A stretch of DNA of 64,000 bases from Cohnella panacarvi Gsoil 349 (lineage in GTDB: Bacteria > Bacillota > Bacilli > Paenibacillales > Paenibacillaceae): the NCBI RefSeq assembly GCF_000515335.1, contig NZ_KI911563.1:649576-713575 (forward strand), written 5' to 3'. The position numbers and the translations under genes are program-made. Below, in pieces: positions 6,891 through 15,427 of the stretch. How positions within the stretch are numbered: position 1 is the stretch's first letter; every line of letters starts with the position of its first letter. The notes under the pieces are model-generated. The model was not told where the DNA came from, did not search any database, and saw only the letters and a list, made by a program, of their open reading frames with translations.

Positions 6891-9104
6891 TTAACCGAAA
6901 ACGTTGATTTGTTTCTGGATATGTTGGTCGTTCATAATATACGTCCAAGTCGAGGCCGGTCCCTGCAAACCGAGACGCTCCCAATCGTATTCGTCCTTCG
7001 TCTTGTCCAGCTTGGCGAGGAACTTCTCCGTATCTTTGTCGATTCGATCCGGAAGCTGCTCGAACGCATGGATGATCCGCACGTGGAATTCGTCGATCGG
7101 ATTGCGGTTCGCCAAGCTTTCCAGGTGGATCGCTTCCCGGATGTAACTGACGTAAGCGAGATGATCCGCCCAAGCTTTATCGATATAGAACAATCGTGCC
7201 CGCTTCTCCGCGGCGCCTAGCGGAATTTCTCCTCTCAAGATCGCCATGCGTTCCCCGTATAGGATGCGCCGTTGTTCCTCGACCATATCCGAGTATCGGT
7301 TCAGTTCTCTGCGAATATCGAAATTTTGGCCCATCACGATGCGCTGGATGTGGTCCAAGCCTTTATGAAGCGAGGATTCCGCCAGCGGTTCGTCTTGCTT
7401 CAGTTGCCTATACGAAGGCGGGATCGCCTTCTCCGTCCCGTAGCGCACGATCAGCTCGTCTTCGAGACTGACGTAGAATCGCGACGCGCCCGGGTCTCCT
7501 TGCCGGCCGGCGCGGCCGCGAAGCTGATTGTCGATGCGCAGGCTTTCGTTCATATGAGTGCCGATCACGTAGAGCCCGCCAAGCTTGGCGACTTCCTCCG
7601 CTTGCTTCGGATCGCCGCCTCCGAGTCTTATATCGACGCCGCGTCCGGCCATGTTCGTCGAGACGGTAACCGCGCCTAGCTGTCCCGACTTCGCGATGAT
7701 CGCCGCTTCTTCGGCGTCGTTCTTGGCGTTAAGAACGTTGCACGGGACGGATGCCGCGGCTAGCGCCGCCGCTAGGGAATCGGATTCCTCGACGCTGGAC
7801 GTCCCGATCAGAATCGGTCTTCCCGTCTCGTGGACGGAGGCGATTTCCTTCACGAGCGCCCGATGCTTCGCTCCCTTATCCGTGAAAAGCAGCGATGGAT
7901 GATCGACGCGCACGCACGGCTTGTTCGGCGGGATCGTCACGACGTTCAGCTCGTAAATGTCCTTGAACTCGTCCGCCGACACTTGAGCGGTCGCGGTCAT
8001 GCCGCTGATCTTCGGGTATAGGCTAAGCAAGTGCTGAAGCGTGATCGTGCCGAGGATTTTGCCGCTCGTCTTCGACTGCAGCCCTTCCTTCGCTTCGACC
8101 GCGGCCTGCAAGCCGTCCGGCCAGTGCCGGTTCTCCGCGATTCGTCCGGTAAACGGATCGATCAGCTCGAGTTTGCCGTCGCGAATGATGTAATCGACAT
8201 CGCGTTTGACGAGAGCTTCGGCGTGCAAGGCGCAATTTAACGACGTTAATAAAGTAGCGTTCGACGAGTCGTATAAGTTGTCGCAGTTCAGCTCGGCCTC
8301 CGCTTTCGCGACCCCCGCATCCGTCAGATACACGTTGCGCTGGTGCTCGTCGAAATCGTAGTGCTCTCCTTGGCGCAGCTTGACGGCGAACTCCGCCATC
8401 CGCATGCCGTCATTGCCGGAGCTAGGCATCGCGCCGGCGATGACGAGCGGCACTCTCGCCTCGTCGATGAGCAGCGAATCCGCTTCGTCCACGATCGTAT
8501 AATGAAACGGCCGCAAGACGACCTCGGAGGCGTCCATCCGAATCGCGTCTCTTAAATAGTCGAAGCCGGCTTCCTTCGCCGTCACGTACGTAACGTCCGC
8601 CGCGTAGGCTTGCTGCTTGTCCTGTACGCTCATACCGGCCGTCGCCGCGCCGACGCTCAAGCCAAGGTAACGATAGATCGGTCCCATCCAGGAAGCGTCG
8701 CGTTCCGCCAAGTAGTCGTTGAATGTAAGCACGTGCACGCCGTTGCCTTGCAGCGCGTTCAGGTATGCGGGCAGAACGGCCGCGAGCGTCTTCCCCTCGC
8801 CCGTCTGCATCTCTACCAGTTGTCCGTCGTGCAAAGCCAAACCCGCTAGAATCTGCACGTCGTAAGGCTTCAGTCCGAGCGTGCGCGAAGCCGCCCCGCA
8901 GGCGACCGCGAACGCGGGCACGATCAATTCGTCAAGCGATACTCCGCTTAAAGCTTGGTCTTGCAGTTGCTTCGATTTAGATTGCAGTTGCTCGTCGCTC
9001 CAACTCGAGACGTCCATGCGGCGGATTTCGCCGAGCTTGTCGTAGTAGGGCTTAAGCTTATGCCCGGAGAACCGTTCTTTGACCTTCTGAACGAATTTAA
9101 ACAT
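6891..9104 (-). CDS. secA2: SecA-family ATPase, short form (accessory SecA2-like)
   Basis: A 737-residue SecA DEAD-type motor. Walker A is 'MQTGEGKT' (about 99-106), Walker B 'VDEADSLLIDEAR' (about 205-217), and helicase motif VI 'LRGRAGRQGDPG' is clear. It is about 100 residues shorter than housekeeping SecA (around 835-840) and lacks the C-terminal linker with the CxCx8CH zinc site that binds SecB. This is what accessory SecA2 proteins look like; they export a limited set of substrates. No SecY2 or glycoprotein substrate genes are next to it. Alternatively it could be a reduced main SecA, which the rest of the genome would decide. Confidence 0.85.
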   Translation of the reverse strand: MFKFVQKVKERFSGHKLKPYYDKLGEIRRMDVSSWSDEQLQSKSKQLQDQALSGVSLDELIVPAFAVACGAASRTLGLKPYDVQILAGLALHDGQLVEMQTGEGKTLAAVLPAYLNALQGNGVHVLTFNDYLAERDASWMGPIYRYLGLSVGAATAGMSVQDKQQAYAADVTYVTAKEAGFDYLRDAIRMDASEVVLRPFHYTIVDEADSLLIDEARVPLVIAGAMPSSGNDGMRMAEFAVKLRQGEHYDFDEHQRNVYLTDAGVAKAEAELNCDNLYDSSNATLLTSLNCALHAEALVKRDVDYIIRDGKLELIDPFTGRIAENRHWPDGLQAAVEAKEGLQSKTSGKILGTITLQHLLSLYPKISGMTATAQVSADEFKDIYELNVVTIPPNKPCVRVDHPSLLFTDKGAKHRALVKEIASVHETGRPILIGTSSVEESDSLAAALAAASVPCNVLNAKNDAEEAAIIAKSGQLGAVTVSTNMAGRGVDIRLGGGDPKQAEEVAKLGGLYVIGTHMNESLRIDNQLRGRAGRQGDPGASRFYVSLEDELIVRYGTEKAIPPSYRQLKQDEPLAESSLHKGLDHIQRIVMGQNFDIRRELNRYSDMVEEQRRILYGERMAILRGEIPLGAAEKRARLFYIDKAWADHLAYVSYIREAIHLESLANRNPIDEFHVRIIHAFEQLPDRIDKDTEKFLAKLDKTKDEYDWERLGLQGPASTWTYIMNDQHIQKQINVFG

Positions 9105-9143
9105 GACGGGTATCCTCTCTCGACGTACTAGAATATGAGTTCG

Positions 9144-9172
9144 ATTATAGACTAGCCGGAACGTTCAGCCAA
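9144..9172 (-). promoter_or_regulatory. Promoter of secA2-dgt
   Basis: Minus strand TTGGCT (-35, 9167-9172), 17-base spacer, TATAAT (-10, 9144-9149). It overlaps the last codons of the upstream regulator gene, giving the secA-like gene its own transcription start. Confidence 0.6.
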
Positions 9173-10959
9173 ATTTGCTTGAAATCCATCCAGCCGAGCG
9201 CGTTGAGCCTGGCGTCCTTCACGTCGGGATGCACGTATGTGCTGATTTTCTTATGCCAGAGGAATAGCACGTGCTGTTCTAGACGCAAGCGCATCTCGAT
9301 ATTCGAGAGATACGCGCGTCGCGAAGCCGGATCGTCGCAGGCAAGCATCGCATCGACCTGAAGGCGGATCCACCGGAGCACGTCCGACGGAAGGTGCGCT
9401 TTCAGGAAATTGTTCGTTTGCTCGTAATTCTCGATTTCCCAAACCTCGTCTTCTCCCATCGTAATATTGCATAGGATACAGTCGACTTCCGCGTGCATCC
9501 GTTCATCTTTGATTTCCTCCAACCGGACGAATCGAACGTTAAGGTTTACGCCGAATCGCTCGCATCTGCTGCGGATCCACTCCACCTCCCGCGCATAGCC
9601 ATTGAACGTGGCCAGATGAAGCGTCTCCCCGTCGTAATCCGCATCCGCGAGCAGGCGCTCTGCCTCGATATCCGGGCGCGTGTCGGCCACTGCGAACGCC
9701 GGACTGTCCTCGGCGTGGAACCCGATCGCCGGGTGATAGCGATTCTGCCCATTGGCGCGGATGAACGACATCCGATCGATGACTGCCGCCATCGCTTTGC
9801 GAAACGCCTTCGATCGCTGCGGCCCCGGCCTTGCCGAGTTCCATGTCATCAGCATGCAACCGCCCATGAGTCTCTCGACGGTTTTCCATCCCGTCTGCGG
9901 AACCCTCTGGTCCAGCGCATACCCGTTGAGCTGCTGAAGCCATTCCGCGCTTAACGTTTCCGTCGTCGTCTCCTTCTCGGGCAGGAAAGCGATGACGACG
10001 CGATCCAGGTGGGCTCTGCCGAGATGATAATCGGTATTCGCGACCATCTCGAACCGATCCTCCGTCCAACGCGCGACACGGAACGGACCGCTTCCGACGG
10101 GCAGCTTCCAGAAACGTTGTTCGTCCGCTTCGACGAGCTCTCGCGGAAGGATCGACGCCGCGGCATATCCGACGACTTTCAGAAATATGGTGTTGGGTTT
10201 GTTGAGACGGATGCACACGGATCTCGGACCGTCGCAGACGATCTCCTTCAGCTCGCGGAAGAGCCACCCGTGGGACTTGCTCTCGCGCAGCCGCTCGAAC
10301 GTGAAACGAACGTCGTCCGAATTCACTTCGCGCCCGTGGTGAAACCGGATACCTTTGCGCAGATGGAAAATCCATTCCGTGGCGTCCGCGTTCCTCTTCC
10401 ATGCGTGCGCCAAGCAACCGACGATTCGATCCGTGGCGTTGTCGTACTGGACGAGCCTGTCGAACAGCTGGCGGATCATATGGGCGTCGAACGTCAGATG
10501 AATATCGGCAGGATCAAGCGATACGATCGGTTTGTTAACCGGAAACCTGAGGACGTCGGTCTCGCGTTCGCCTTCCGTCCGTTCCGTTCCGTACCCGAAA
10601 TGCTCGCTAAGCCAAGAGACGAACTTTTCTTTGGCGGTGCTCTCTCGTCCGTACGCCTCCAGCCATTCGAAAGCCCCCTTGTACTCTCCTCTTCCGGCGA
10701 TTTCCCGGGCGCACGCGAGCAATACGGCATCACGCTCCGCAAGCAGCACAAGGCGCGAACGATTCCCCCGCCCCCGTCCGGCATGCCATTCGATCATCGA
10801 CTCCGCGCAAAGCTTGCGCACGATCATCTTCGCGTTACGCGTCGTGCAGAACCACGCGGACGCCAACTGCTCGATCGTCACTTCGATGGTTTCCCCGTCT
10901 TTAGGATGGACATCCCATGCATTCAGTATCGTCAAGTATCTTTCGGCCGTCGCCAGCAC
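9145..10959 (-). CDS. SgrR-like transcriptional regulator with solute-binding domain
   Basis: A 604-residue two-domain protein. An N-terminal winged helix (about 1-115, including 'IEQLASAWFCTTRNAKMIVRKL') is the SgrR_N type. A periplasmic binding protein type 2 domain of the SBP_bac_5 (oligopeptide/nickel) family follows ('DPADIHLTFDAHMIRQLFDRLVQYD', 'LRKGIRFHHGREVNSDDVRFTFERL'). There is no signal peptide, so it is a cytosolic ligand-responsive regulator. The ligand is unknown; E. coli SgrR responds to sugar-phosphate stress. The start was set at GTG 10959, seven bases after GGAGG; a TTG at 10965 is only one base from it. Divergent from a 60-aa gene. Confidence 0.88.
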   Translation of the reverse strand: MLATAERYLTILNAWDVHPKDGETIEVTIEQLASAWFCTTRNAKMIVRKLCAESMIEWHAGRGRGNRSRLVLLAERDAVLLACAREIAGRGEYKGAFEWLEAYGRESTAKEKFVSWLSEHFGYGTERTEGERETDVLRFPVNKPIVSLDPADIHLTFDAHMIRQLFDRLVQYDNATDRIVGCLAHAWKRNADATEWIFHLRKGIRFHHGREVNSDDVRFTFERLRESKSHGWLFRELKEIVCDGPRSVCIRLNKPNTIFLKVVGYAAASILPRELVEADEQRFWKLPVGSGPFRVARWTEDRFEMVANTDYHLGRAHLDRVVIAFLPEKETTTETLSAEWLQQLNGYALDQRVPQTGWKTVERLMGGCMLMTWNSARPGPQRSKAFRKAMAAVIDRMSFIRANGQNRYHPAIGFHAEDSPAFAVADTRPDIEAERLLADADYDGETLHLATFNGYAREVEWIRSRCERFGVNLNVRFVRLEEIKDERMHAEVDCILCNITMGEDEVWEIENYEQTNNFLKAHLPSDVLRWIRLQVDAMLACDDPASRRAYLSNIEMRLRLEQHVLFLWHKKISTYVHPDVKDARLNALGWMDFKQIWLNVPASL

Positions 10960-10976
10960 AGGCAATCCTCCTTCGG

Positions 10977-11035
10977 CCCCCTAAAAGGGGAAGAACCAAC
11001 AATTAGAAATTCACTTTTATTCCCCTTTTTCTAAA
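10977..11035. promoter_or_regulatory. Inverted repeats in the divergent sgrR-like / small-gene promoter region
   Basis: AAAAGGGGAA (10983-10992) and TTCCCCTTTT (11020-11029) form a perfect 10-base inverted repeat separated by 27 bases; the left arm also sits in the local dyad CCCCTAAAAGGGG. Placement between two divergent starts (10959 and 11077) suggests an operator for the SgrR-like protein. Confidence 0.5.
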
Positions 11036-11076
11036 AGCATAATGGGAAACATTAACCCCCGCAAGGAGGAAGTTGC

Positions 11077-11259
11077 ATGTTGCCCGATCTCATAGACTAC
11101 GAAGTGTTAGCGGAAACCCGTCGCGCGGAATTGGAAAGACATCTGGAGGATACGGCCAGAAGAAGGGAACATCTCCTGTCCTCGCCTGCCCGGAAACCCC
11201 AACGGAAGAGCGGCCGCTTACTGCTCGCGTTGCAACGCGTTCTGAATTTGCGTTCTTGA
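11077..11259 (+). CDS. Small hypothetical protein
   Basis: A 60-residue protein with a strong AAGGAGG site six bases before its ATG. It is highly charged (many Arg and Glu), begins 'MLPDLIDYEVLAETRRAELERHL' and is predicted by eye to be one long helix with a basic C-terminal tail. No signal peptide or membrane segment. It is transcribed away from the SgrR-like gene, whose DNA-binding partner sites lie between them. I do not recognise the family. E. coli SgrR controls a divergent small RNA/small protein gene (sgrS/sgrT), so the geometry is suggestive, but no sequence likeness is claimed. Confidence 0.65.
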   Translation: MLPDLIDYEVLAETRRAELERHLEDTARRREHLLSSPARKPQRKSGRLLLALQRVLNLRS

Positions 11260-11289
11260 TCTACCTGCGCAGACTGCCTATCATAGCAG

Positions 11290-11582
11290 CAAATCGACAG
11301 TTATTCGGGAGCGAATAAGCGATCCACAAAAAATAACAACGCATCGACAGTTATTTTCTCGCAAGCCGCCAGTTTAAAGCCTCTAGCGCGAAATTAACTG
11401 CAAATGGTTGTTATTCGTTCGATCGCCGTTCGAAGTGTGTGTAATAGATGCTTATGGTTGTTATTCGTTCGCTCGATTACCGATTGATGTGCACGTAACA
11501 AATGTAAATGGTTGTTATTTCGCTCGATCTTCGTTCGATGTTTGTGAAAGATGTGCGAATGGTTGTTATTGCTCGATGCACC
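11290..11582. repeat. Degenerate ~50-bp tandem repeat, array E
   Basis: Six units anchored on GTTATT, with TTATT at 11301, 11351, 11411, 11461, 11515 and 11566 (intervals 50, 60, 50, 54, 51). The first two share ATCGACAGTTATT exactly 50 bases apart; the last four share ATGGTTGTTATT followed by TTCG/GCTCGAT. The array ends directly at the stop codon of lutR. No gene with a credible start is seen in the 11260-11584 gap; the open frame through it merely translates the repeat. Confidence 0.8.
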
Positions 11583-11584
11583 CG

Positions 11585-12292
11585 TTACACGTACTTCATC
11601 AGAATCGTTTCGACATGCTGCAGATGCTCTTTCATGCGTCCGGCGGCAAGACCCGCATCGCCCGCCGCGATCGCTTCATATAGCGCGTAGTGTTCGCGAT
11701 AAAGCTGTCCCGCGACCGCGCGGTTCGCATAAATTTCCACCCGCCTCACGTCACGAATCGCCCGTTCCAGCTGTCCGGCAATGGATTCGAATAAACGAAG
11801 CATGATCGAGTTGTGCGTCGCTTGAGCCAGTAATCGATGGAACAGAACGTCCGTGCGTTCGCCTTCGGATTCCACGCCGACGGAGCGTTCCATCTCGACC
11901 ATTAGCTTCCGGAATGCCGCGACATCATCATCCGTTCGTTTGACCGCGGCAATCGACGCGTTGGACACCTCTAGCGCTTGACGTGCTTCGAGCAGCTCGA
12001 TCAACGTCTCCCGGTTCATACGCAGCGACTCTAATCCATCGATCGCTGCGCCCGCAGGCTCGCGGCGGATCACTTTGCAGCCTCCGCCTTGCCGGATTTC
12101 GATGAGCCCCATCGCCTTAAGCGCGCTAAGCGCTTCGCGCATCGTCGAACGGCCGACGCCGAAATGCTCGGACATCGTCTTCGTAGACGGAAGCGCGTCG
12201 CCGACGTTCAGCTTGCCGTCCGTAATGAGGCGCCGGAGCTGAGAGGCGATTTCCTCGTAATGGTTCTTTTTCGTTAATCGGGTAATTTCCAT
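11585..12292 (-). CDS. lutR: GntR/FadR family regulator of lactate utilisation (LutR-like)
   Basis: A 235-residue FadR-subfamily repressor: winged helix at about 10-75 ('EEIASQLRRLITDGKLNVGDALPSTKTMSEHFGVGRSTMREALSALKAM', broken here as one motif region) and an all-helical FCD ligand-binding domain with metal-type residues in 'LFHRLLAQATHN' and 'EHYALYEAIAAGD'. In Bacillus subtilis LutR represses lutABC and is relieved by L-lactate. Here it is the last gene after lutC on the same strand. The dyad TTGTCNGACAA before lutA is a fitting operator. It ends against repeat array E. Confidence 0.85.
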   Translation of the reverse strand: MEITRLTKKNHYEEIASQLRRLITDGKLNVGDALPSTKTMSEHFGVGRSTMREALSALKAMGLIEIRQGGGCKVIRREPAGAAIDGLESLRMNRETLIELLEARQALEVSNASIAAVKRTDDDVAAFRKLMVEMERSVGVESEGERTDVLFHRLLAQATHNSIMLRLFESIAGQLERAIRDVRRVEIYANRAVAGQLYREHYALYEAIAAGDAGLAAGRMKEHLQHVETILMKYV

Positions 12293-12327
12293 CCTGTCGT
12301 CGCCCCCGCTTTCGCCGAATATCCGGC

Positions 12328-13086
12328 TTATCCGACGATCAGCGCATACACGATGCCCGGTCCGTGAACGCCGATCGTCAAGTCGTTCTCGATGTCCGCC
12401 GAGCGGCTTGGCCCGGATATGAAGTGAATGCCCGCGGGCAAGTTCTCGCGTCCCGCCTCGTCGAAGCGGATTAACACTTCGCCTAATCGCGTCTTTAATC
12501 TCTCTACCGGGATGATCGCCAGCAGGACGGTCGGCAGCAAGCTGACGGACCGCCCCTTATCCTTAGAGGACATCACGGTAATCGAGCCGGTGTACGCCGC
12601 AGCGCAGTCCGCAACGACGACGCCGATATCGGCTTCCGCGGCCCGCGCTTTCCAAGCTTCCGCGGCATCGCTGTTCCAAGTCGACACCCGGGCGTCCGGC
12701 AGCGCCTTTTCCAGTCCGAGATCATCCAGTTCCTGCTGATTTTGCCTGACGATATATTTCGCGCTTAGTTCGGTCGCTTTCTCGGTAATGAACTGCTTAA
12801 CCGCATCCATGTTCGAAAGTCTAACGACGTGACCGCCCGCGCTCTTGAAATGGTCCGTAAAACGCTCGATCCGCTCCTGCTCGCTCCATTCGAACGTCCG
12901 CCAGAAGTCCGGAGCGCCGCGGTACGGATGCTGCGGAGGCGTATGCGCGCGAGGCCGCCTTAGCTTCGAGGAGATGCCGTCGATGAACGTCTTCTGCTTC
13001 GCAAGCGACTCCTCGGCAAGCTGTGCGAGCCACTCTTGATGCGACAGCAAGAGCGATTGCGTGCGCGTGTGCGTCCGATCAGCCAT
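12328..13086 (-). CDS. lutC: Lactate utilisation protein C (LUD domain)
   Basis: A 252-residue LUD (LutC/YkgG) domain protein, one of three subunits of the iron-sulphur L-lactate oxidase LutABC that turns L-lactate into pyruvate. C-terminal 'FISGPSRSADIENDLTIGVHGPG' is the family signature. It overlaps the end of lutB by eight bases. The ATG at 13086 was preferred over the one at 13092 because GGAGG is eight bases away rather than two. Confidence 0.94.
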   Translation of the reverse strand: MADRTHTRTQSLLLSHQEWLAQLAEESLAKQKTFIDGISSKLRRPRAHTPPQHPYRGAPDFWRTFEWSEQERIERFTDHFKSAGGHVVRLSNMDAVKQFITEKATELSAKYIVRQNQQELDDLGLEKALPDARVSTWNSDAAEAWKARAAEADIGVVVADCAAAYTGSITVMSSKDKGRSVSLLPTVLLAIIPVERLKTRLGEVLIRFDEAGRENLPAGIHFISGPSRSADIENDLTIGVHGPGIVYALIVG

Positions 13087-14605
13087 GTCCATGTCCTCCT
13101 CCCTCTTGCTCCCGCTCTTTCACGAGCGCTTCCATACGCGCTTTCGCCGCCGGATCCAGCTCCTGCAAGCCGTGGCGAATCTCTTCCTCGAGCGTCTTCC
13201 ACTTATCGCGGAACGACTGCTTCGGCAAGCTCGGCGTAATCCTATAGCTGTTCCAGCCCTTGAGCGGACCCGCTTTCAACCGAATTTCGCCGCCCCGCGC
13301 GACGAGCTTTTGCCCGAGTTTGCCGAGCTTCAGCACCGTCTTGAAACGGCCGGCGTTTTTCATGATCGATGCAAAACCTTTCATGCCGAGTCCCTCTAGC
13401 AGCTTGCCCTCCCCGGCTTCGACTTTGCGGCGGCGGAGATAGATCAGCATCTCGTGCAGCGGAATCTTGACCGGACACGCCTCGTAGCACGCGCCGCACA
13501 AGCTGGACGCGTTCGCGATATCGTCCCACTCGGCGACGTTCTTCTTCAGCGCCGGGGTTAGCACCGCGCCGATCGGTCCGCTATACGTGCCGCCGTACGC
13601 ATGGCCGCCGATATGGCGATATACCGGGCAAGCGTTCAAGCACGCGCCGCAGCGAATGCAGTTCAAGAGCTCCTGGAACTCGGGATCGCCTAGTTGAAGC
13701 GAACGTCCGTTGTCGACGATGACGATGTGCATCTCTTCCGGTCCGTCGGCGTCCGCCGCTCGCTTCGGTCCCGTAATGCCGGACATATAGACGGTAAGCT
13801 TCTGGCCGGTCGCCGAACGCGGCAGCAGCGTCGCCATCACTTCGAGGTCTTCCCACGACGGAATGATGCGCTCCATGCCCATGAGCGTAATTTGCGTCTT
13901 CGGCACGGTCGTTACCATGCGCGCGTTGCCTTCGTTCTCGAACAGCACCATCGAGCCTGTCTCCGCGATCGCGAAGTTGCAGCCGGTCATGCCGATGTCC
14001 GCTTCGAGAAACTTCTCGCGCAGCTTCTTGCGCACGAAACCCGCCAGAATTTGCGTGTCCGGCGCGAGCGTCTCGCCCGCTTCCTTCGATAGCAATTCCG
14101 CGATTTGATAGCGGTTCTTATGAATGGCCGGAATGATAATGTGCGAAGGCGTCTCGTTCGCGAGCTGGATAATATATTCGCCGAGGTCCGTCTCGATCGC
14201 CTCCACGCCGATCGTCGCCAGGGCTTGATTCAGATGCAGCTCCTCGGTAACCATCGACTTCGATTTGACTACCGTCTTCGCTTGCGCATGCCGCGCGATA
14301 TCCAGCGAAAGCTTTACCGCCTCCGCGGCCGTATCGGCAAAATGCACGTGCACGCCGTTCGCTCTCGCGTTATCCGCGAACAGGTTCAAGTAATAGTCGA
14401 GGTTGGCGATCGTATGCAGCCGGATTTGTCTGCCTCTCTCCCGCCAATCGTCCCAATTGCCGTGGTCCTCCGCGGCGTTCTTTTTCCCCGCGCGAAGCCT
14501 CTCCGTCGTAAACTTGACCGCCTTGCGAAGAAATTCGTCGTTCAGCGCCAAGTCCGCTCTGTCTTTGACCGTTGCGGGTGCGGTACCTTGCCCGTGACCG
14601 CTCAT
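13079..14605 (-). CDS. lutB: Lactate utilisation iron-sulphur protein LutB
   Basis: A 508-residue subunit with an N-terminal LUD domain and two ferredoxin-type [4Fe-4S] clusters: Cys316, Cys319, Cys322, Cys326 in 'CIRCGACLNACPVYRHIGG' and Cys370, Cys373, Cys377 in 'CGACYEACPVKIP'. It transfers electrons in L-lactate oxidation. It overlaps lutA by four bases (ATGA), so translation is coupled. Its last residues are 'GGGHGHG'. Confidence 0.95.
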   Translation of the reverse strand: MSGHGQGTAPATVKDRADLALNDEFLRKAVKFTTERLRAGKKNAAEDHGNWDDWRERGRQIRLHTIANLDYYLNLFADNARANGVHVHFADTAAEAVKLSLDIARHAQAKTVVKSKSMVTEELHLNQALATIGVEAIETDLGEYIIQLANETPSHIIIPAIHKNRYQIAELLSKEAGETLAPDTQILAGFVRKKLREKFLEADIGMTGCNFAIAETGSMVLFENEGNARMVTTVPKTQITLMGMERIIPSWEDLEVMATLLPRSATGQKLTVYMSGITGPKRAADADGPEEMHIVIVDNGRSLQLGDPEFQELLNCIRCGACLNACPVYRHIGGHAYGGTYSGPIGAVLTPALKKNVAEWDDIANASSLCGACYEACPVKIPLHEMLIYLRRRKVEAGEGKLLEGLGMKGFASIMKNAGRFKTVLKLGKLGQKLVARGGEIRLKAGPLKGWNSYRITPSLPKQSFRDKWKTLEEEIRHGLQELDPAAKARMEALVKEREQEGGGHGHG

Positions 14606-15330
14606 GCGCCAGCCACCCCCTCATATAGAAGCTCGGCGAGATGCATGACGCGAACCGGCTCGCCGCGATAACGCAAATTGCCCGCGATATTCATGAGGCA
14701 AGCCAGATCAAGGCCGACGAGCACCTGCGCTTCCGTCTCTTTGACATGATCCGCTTTCTCGGTCACCATCGCGCCGGAGATGTCCGCCATTTTCACCGCG
14801 AACGTGCCTCCGAACCCGCAGCAGTCTTCCGCGAACGGCAGCGGCACGAACTCCAGTCCTTTGACCGCTTGCATTAGCGCCATCGGCTCATCTTTAACGC
14901 CAAGCAAGCGGCTGCCGTGGCAGGACGGGTGATACGTGACTTTATAAGGGAACGACGCGCCGACATCGGTCACGTCGAGCACATTCACGAGAAATTGCGT
15001 AAACTCGTAAGATTTGCGCTGAAGGCCGATCGCTCTCGCATGCATGACCGGATCGTTCTCGAACAGTTTCGGATAATGTTGAATCATGCCCGTGCAGGAT
15101 CCGGACGGCGATATTACGAAGTCGCTGTCCTCGAACGCCTCGATAATCGTCTTCGCCGAAGCGCGGGCTTCGTTCCAATAGCCGCTGTTGAACGCAGGCT
15201 GGCCGCAACACGTCTGGGCGGGCGGAAAATCGACCTTAACGCCGCGCTTCGCGAGCAGCCGCACGATCGCCTCCCCGACTCGCGGGAAAAGCGCGTCGCT
15301 TAGGCACGTAATGAACAAGCTCACCTTCAT
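14602..15330 (-). CDS. lutA: Lactate utilisation protein A (CCG domains)
   Basis: A 242-residue protein with two cysteine-rich CCG domains, 'TCCGQPAFNSGY' (about 41-52) and 'DCCGFGGTFAVK' (about 167-178), each ending a CX(n)CCG motif as in heterodisulphide reductase subunit B. First gene of lutABC; in Bacillus all three are required for growth on lactate. The candidate LutR operator and promoter are 35 bases upstream. It lies just downstream of the rhamnose operon, whose end product is lactate. Confidence 0.95.
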   Translation of the reverse strand: MKVSLFITCLSDALFPRVGEAIVRLLAKRGVKVDFPPAQTCCGQPAFNSGYWNEARASAKTIIEAFEDSDFVISPSGSCTGMIQHYPKLFENDPVMHARAIGLQRKSYEFTQFLVNVLDVTDVGASFPYKVTYHPSCHGSRLLGVKDEPMALMQAVKGLEFVPLPFAEDCCGFGGTFAVKMADISGAMVTEKADHVKETEAQVLVGLDLACLMNIAGNLRYRGEPVRVMHLAELLYEGVAGA

Positions 15331-15351
15331 GGGGACACCTCTTCACCGAAT

Positions 15352-15380
15352 GAAATAGATCAGGTTGTCAGACAAGTTAA
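15352..15380 (-). promoter_or_regulatory. lutA promoter with candidate LutR operator
   Basis: Minus strand TTAACT (-35, 15375-15380), 17-base spacer, TATTTC (-10, 15352-15357). The spacer holds the perfect palindrome TTGTC-N-GACAA (15365-15375), resembling FadR-subfamily operators (GTC-N-GAC core). Binding there would block RNA polymerase. Confidence 0.6.
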
Positions 15381-15388
15381 GGTTACCA

Positions 15389-15419
15389 TATCCCCGTTGC
15401 TCAGGACAGCACGGGGATA
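15389..15419. terminator. Strong hairpin between rhaR and lutA
   Basis: TATCCCCGT (15389-15397) pairs with ACGGGGATA (15411-15419), and an inner GCT/AGC extends the stem. No T-run follows on either strand, so this may be a factor-assisted terminator or an mRNA-processing/stability hairpin separating the rha and lut transcripts. Confidence 0.45.
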
Positions 15420-15427
15420 CGACTCAT

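Noticed and set aside
11290..11582. CRISPR array
   Set aside because: Units are degenerate over their whole length with no constant repeat/unique spacer pattern, and no cas gene is present.
11408..11683. Plus-strand open frame with repeated NGCY-FARSPFDV peptides
   Set aside because: It is a translation of repeat array E running on into lutR antisense; no ribosome site and no start of quality.
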